DNA from: JBBIJH01 sp037446075
Lineage (GTDB): Bacteria > Bacteroidota > Ignavibacteria > UBA10030 > JAHEZR01
Length of the DNA stretch: 9,012 nt
Direction of reading: 5' to 3'
Assembly: GCA_037446075.1 (NCBI GenBank)
Contig: JBBIJH010000111.1
Span: 1 to 9,012 of the forward strand
Shown: positions 8,001 to 9,012 of the stretch, piece by piece
How the letters are laid out: each line of letters begins with the position of its first letter
How positions within the stretch are numbered: position 1 is the stretch's first letter
Position numbers and translations under genes: made by a program
Notes under the pieces: generated by a model
Told to the model about the DNA's origin: nothing
The model's database searches: none
Seen by the model: only the letters and a program-made list of their open reading frames with translations

Positions 8001-8159
8001 GGCGGGCTGACGCTATTCGTGATCCCCGCGATGTACTCATATCTCTCAAAGGAGAGACGCCTTGGTGCGGTGGCCGAGCGTATGATGCCAGAGCCCGTTG
8101 TGGTGGAAGAACCAGAAGAAGCCGAGTTGATTGCCAACAGCCGGTCGCGGGTGACCTGA
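5019..8159 (+). CDS. RND efflux transporter permease, AcrB/MexB-like (HAE1-type)
   Basis: Inner-membrane proton-driven pump of the AcrB family that would export small hydrophobic compounds through the adaptor to an outer-membrane channel. At 1046 residues it matches AcrB (1049). One helix (about 11-31) is followed by the first large periplasmic porter region (32-335); helices 2-6 cluster at about 336-490, helix 7 at 524-543, a second porter region runs from 544 to 850, and the last helices span 851-1010. The proton-relay pair is present as Asp400-Asp401 in GLVVDDAIVMLENI, and the partner Lys921 in GIVTKNGILIVEFANQ. Typical strings include RRPVLTIVMS (9-18), RELPNVDPAIISVNTTYAGA (35-54) and ILAAQFESFRDP (868-879). 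The acidic C-terminal tail has no known role. The ATG overlaps the adaptor stop (ATGA at 5019-5022). No TolC-like gene is adjacent downstream. The family is certain; the substrate, drug or otherwise, cannot be read. Confidence 0.96.
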   Translation: MSLSAVCIRRPVLTIVMSTVIVIFGIIGFSYLGVRELPNVDPAIISVNTTYAGASASVIESQITEQLEAAISSVPGIRTLTSTSADGRSSITIEFELEVDLETAANDVRDKVAGAVRSLPPDVDPPVVSKADADASPIIVLNISSNRRDLLQLSEVADRVFKERLQTIPGVSDVRIFGEKRYSMRLWMDPRRLAAYRVTPSDVRNALNAENIELPAGRVEGDHVELTVRTLSRLETPQEFNNLIIREQNGQIVRFSDVGYAELAPEDLRSISKGLTGPRVAVAIIPQPGSNHIAIADEFYRRIEQIKLDLSEDLDLSIGFDTTKYIRESIAEVRQTILVAFALVVFIIFLFLRDWRTTLIPVFAIPISLIGSFFIMYLAGFSINVLTLLGVVLAIGLVVDDAIVMLENIYAKIERGMDPLEAGFKGSREVFFAIISTTVALVVVFMPILFLQGLTGRLFREFGVVIGGAVVISSFVALTMTAMLSTRLIKAHARHSWFYRQTEPFFKRLINGYENALNAFMRRRWLAFVAIAFSAAMLWLLATHLPQELAPLEDRSRLRVNSTAPEGTSFERMQAYMDSVVDHIRRDVPEAEAVIANTSGYAGGANSGRTIVTLVPRDRRTRSQGEIAEALRNSLRGLNDARTIIIEEQTIAVGGGGARFGLPVQYVLQAPNFEKLKEALPRFLDEVSSHPAFRFSDVNLKFNKPELVVAIDRERARSLGVSVSEIAQALQLTLSGQRYGYFIKDGKQYQVIGQLTRDSRDSPQGVTSIFVRSRNGDLIQLDNLISMSERAMPPELYRFDRRISATISAGLAPGYTLGDGIKAMDEIAARVLDESFSTSLSGAARDFAESSSSLLFAFFLAIILTYLILAAQFESFRDPFIVMLTVPLALAGALFSLWYFNQTLNTFSQIGQIMLIGIVTKNGILIVEFANQRKAAGLPVMEAVVSAAVARFRPILMTSLSTILGILPIALALGAGSESRVSMGIAVIGGLIFSGGLTLFVIPAMYSYLSKERRLGAVAERMMPEPVVVEEPEEAELIANSRSRVT

Positions 8160-8171
8160 GACCCTTTCGAA

Positions 8172-8214
8172 CAAAGATTATCCGTAGCTCAGGATGTCAA
8201 AGATACCCAAAGAT
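8172..8214. repeat. Three copies of CAAAGAT after the pump gene
   Basis: CAAAGAT occurs at 8172-8178, 8198-8204 and 8208-8214, with starts 26 and 10 bases apart. A looser copy, CAAAGGATTGG, starts at 8287. The spacer they lie in (8160-8425) holds no gene I can support. They could be regulator sites for the small exported gene at 8426, but are more than 200 bases from its start. Chance is possible. Confidence 0.35.
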
Positions 8215-8275
8215 TGAGGTCTCAGAATCTACATACACCGCCCACAGATTCCTGAAGTGTGGTGGAGCTTTACGA

Positions 8276-8312
8276 CACCATTGGTACAAAGGATTGGAAC
8301 TCTCTAATGGTG
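8276..8312. other. Inverted repeat CACCATT / AATGGTG in the spacer
   Basis: CACCATT (8276-8282) and AATGGTG (8306-8312) are perfect complements separated by 23 bases. No T-run follows, so it is not a usual terminator. It may be a weak hairpin in the transcript between the pump gene and the DUF1059 gene. Confidence 0.25.
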
Positions 8313-8412
8313 CTTGCTGTTCCATCTAACGTAGTAGGCGATTGCATTGAATCTTCAGAACGTTCGATTAGTTTTACAACACCTAAACAACTCACCCCCG
8401 AACAAAACTCAC

Positions 8413-8418
8413 AGGAGG
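8413..8418 (+). promoter_or_regulatory. Strong Shine-Dalgarno site for the DUF1059-like gene
   Basis: AGGAGG lies seven bases before ATG 8426, the best ribosome binding site in the window together with the one at 8986. It supports 8426 (or the adjacent ATG at 8429) as the start and suggests high translation. The glycosylase and adaptor genes have no comparable site. Confidence 0.8.
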
Positions 8419-8425
8419 ATATCTC

Positions 8426-8734
8426 ATGATGAAGAAGCTCTTAGCGTCGGCCTTCGTTATCGTTCTTCTCCTGTCCGTCTCGAGCTTGGTCCTTGCACAA
8501 GAGAAGATGGAAGGCAAGAAGGAGGCGAAGCATGAGCTGAGATCGGTCACCTGCGACCCAGCATGTGGCTTCATGGTGCGTAGCCACGATGAGGCTGAGT
8601 TGACTGCCATCGTGAAGGAACATGCAAAGAGGGCGCATAACATGGAGATGACGGATGCGCAGGTGAAAGAGAAGATGAAATTGGAAAAGATTCCCAAGAT
8701 GAAGAAGACCGAAACGATGAAGAAGGAAGGATAG
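8426..8734 (+). CDS. Small exported DUF1059-like protein
   Basis: A 102-residue protein with a clear signal peptide: MMKKLL, then hydrophobic AFVIVLLLSVSSLVLA, cut probably after Ala24. The mature part has a charged Lys/Glu linker (26-40), then a domain resembling DUF1059: VTCDPACGFMVRSHDEAELT (41-60) and HAKRAHNMEMTDAQV (66-80). Family members share an early Cys-rich CGF-type motif, an acidic ExEL stretch and a closing HA..xH. Cys43, Cys47, His66 and His71 could bind a metal or form a disulphide; this is inference. The last roughly 20 residues are rich in Lys and Met (KIPKMKKTETMKKEG). DUF1059 proteins are usually about 60 residues without export signal, so export and the basic tail are unusual. 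Function is unknown. It has its own Shine-Dalgarno and terminator, so it is probably a monocistronic, well-expressed gene. Confidence 0.82.
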   Translation: MMKKLLASAFVIVLLLSVSSLVLAQEKMEGKKEAKHELRSVTCDPACGFMVRSHDEAELTAIVKEHAKRAHNMEMTDAQVKEKMKLEKIPKMKKTETMKKEG

Positions 8735-8770
8735 AGGCAGAAGTTAAATTGACTCATCCATCCGTTTCGG

Positions 8771-8803
8771 AACCCCGGCCAGCGTGGCGGGGTTTTCTTG
8801 TTT
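8771..8803 (+). terminator. Intrinsic terminator after the DUF1059-like gene
   Basis: AACCCC (8771-8776) and GCCA (8778-8781) pair with TGGC (8785-8788) and GGGGTT (8789-8794) around a GCG loop, with one unpaired G at 8777. TTTTCTTGTTT follows. It lies 37 bases after the stop codon at 8732-8734, the normal place for a Rho-independent terminator. Confidence 0.85.
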
Positions 8804-8874
8804 CGAGAGCAAGTGAACAATCTCAATCGTTGAAGGCGGTTGTTGTTGGTCCCCAGTTATCCCAGCAATCGTGT

Positions 8875-8903
8875 TTGAGTTTTTCGTACTAGCTTGCTAT
8901 ATT
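8875..8903 (+). promoter_or_regulatory. Promoter for the gene at the right edge
   Basis: TTGAGT (8875-8880) and TATATT (8898-8903) are separated by exactly 17 bases, with an extended -10 TGC directly before the -10. TTTG at 8874-8877 with TATATTCG also fits the Bacteroidota consensus with one mismatch. It lies after the terminator and leaves a leader of about 90 bases. CCTGGA (8913-8918) and TCCAGG (8962-8967) in that leader could pair, weakly suggesting structure. Confidence 0.5.
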
Positions 8904-8985
8904 CGGTCGTCGCCTGGATGCCCAAAGTAGCGAACTGAGAAATGAATTCGTCATCAGGAACTCCAGGTCAGCCATACCTTTCAGC

Positions 8986-8992
8986 AAGGAGG
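8986..8992 (+). promoter_or_regulatory. Shine-Dalgarno site for the gene at the right edge
   Basis: AAGGAGG, extended by GG, lies eight bases before ATG 9001. It is the main reason to accept a start codon there although only four codons are visible. Confidence 0.7.
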
Positions 8993-9000
8993 GGACTACT

Positions 9001-9012
9001 ATGAAACGTTCT
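9001..9012 (+). CDS. Start of a gene cut by the window edge (MKRS...)
   Basis: ATG 9001 begins M-K-R-S and runs out of the window. It is supported by the Shine-Dalgarno site at 8986-8992, a promoter-like pair at 8875-8903 and a terminator before that. The basic start would suit a signal peptide, but four residues do not allow any functional call. Confidence 0.5.

Noticed and set aside
8156..8225. Inverted repeat CTGAGACC (8156-8163) / GGTCTCAG (8218-8225) after the pump gene as a terminator
   Set aside because: The arms are 54 bases apart, the left arm overlaps the stop codon, and no T-run follows. An 8-base match over that distance is not rare enough.
8392..8826. 144-residue minus-strand frame with hydrophobic stretches
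   Set aside because: It is the reverse shadow of the DUF1059-like gene and its terminator. The plus-strand gene has a signal peptide, Shine-Dalgarno site and domain match.

Overview
The window looks like a chromosomal stretch from a Gram-negative bacterium of the Bacteroidota/Chlorobiota/Ignavibacteriota (FCB) group. The strongest clue is the C-terminus of the second gene, a type IX secretion (T9SS) sorting domain with the YPNPFNP motif, in a form common in Ignavibacteria-like genomes. A two-component-type sensor propeller and a tripartite RND efflux system agree with an outer-membrane-bearing host. I place it no lower than the group. All recognisable genes lie on the + strand.

Layout. Positions 1-157 are a leader with two small direct repeats. 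A GTG-started gene (158-1387) encodes an exported seven-bladed sensor propeller. Its recognisable sequence stops near 1093, and it lacks the Y_Y_Y, kinase or output domains usual for the family. After a spacer with a GC-rich hairpin comes a secreted YCF48-type propeller protein with a T9SS tail (1554-2798). Its signal peptide is out of frame by one base at a run of eight T. Next is a stand-alone Fpg/Nei-family DNA glycosylase (2887-3798) that lacks several canonical damage-recognition residues and has no visible ribosome binding site. Then an RND operon follows: a periplasmic adaptor (3931-5022) overlaps by 4 bases (ATGA) an inner-membrane RND pump (5019-8159). No outer-membrane TolC-like gene is in view. 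A 266-base spacer with repeated CAAAGAT words precedes a small exported DUF1059-like protein (8426-8734) with a strong Shine-Dalgarno sequence and a clear intrinsic terminator. A well-formed promoter and Shine-Dalgarno sequence then introduce a gene cut off by the window edge (9001 onward).

How the genes work together: only the adaptor and pump form a clear functional unit, for proton-driven export from the periplasm or inner membrane. The other genes look like separate transcription units: a secreted or surface propeller, DNA repair, and a small periplasmic protein.

I see no CRISPR array, tRNA, rRNA, insertion sequence, defence island or clearly new system. The points most worth a second look are the T8 frameshift in the signal peptide, the decayed end of the first propeller gene, the atypical glycosylase, and the exported DUF1059 protein.
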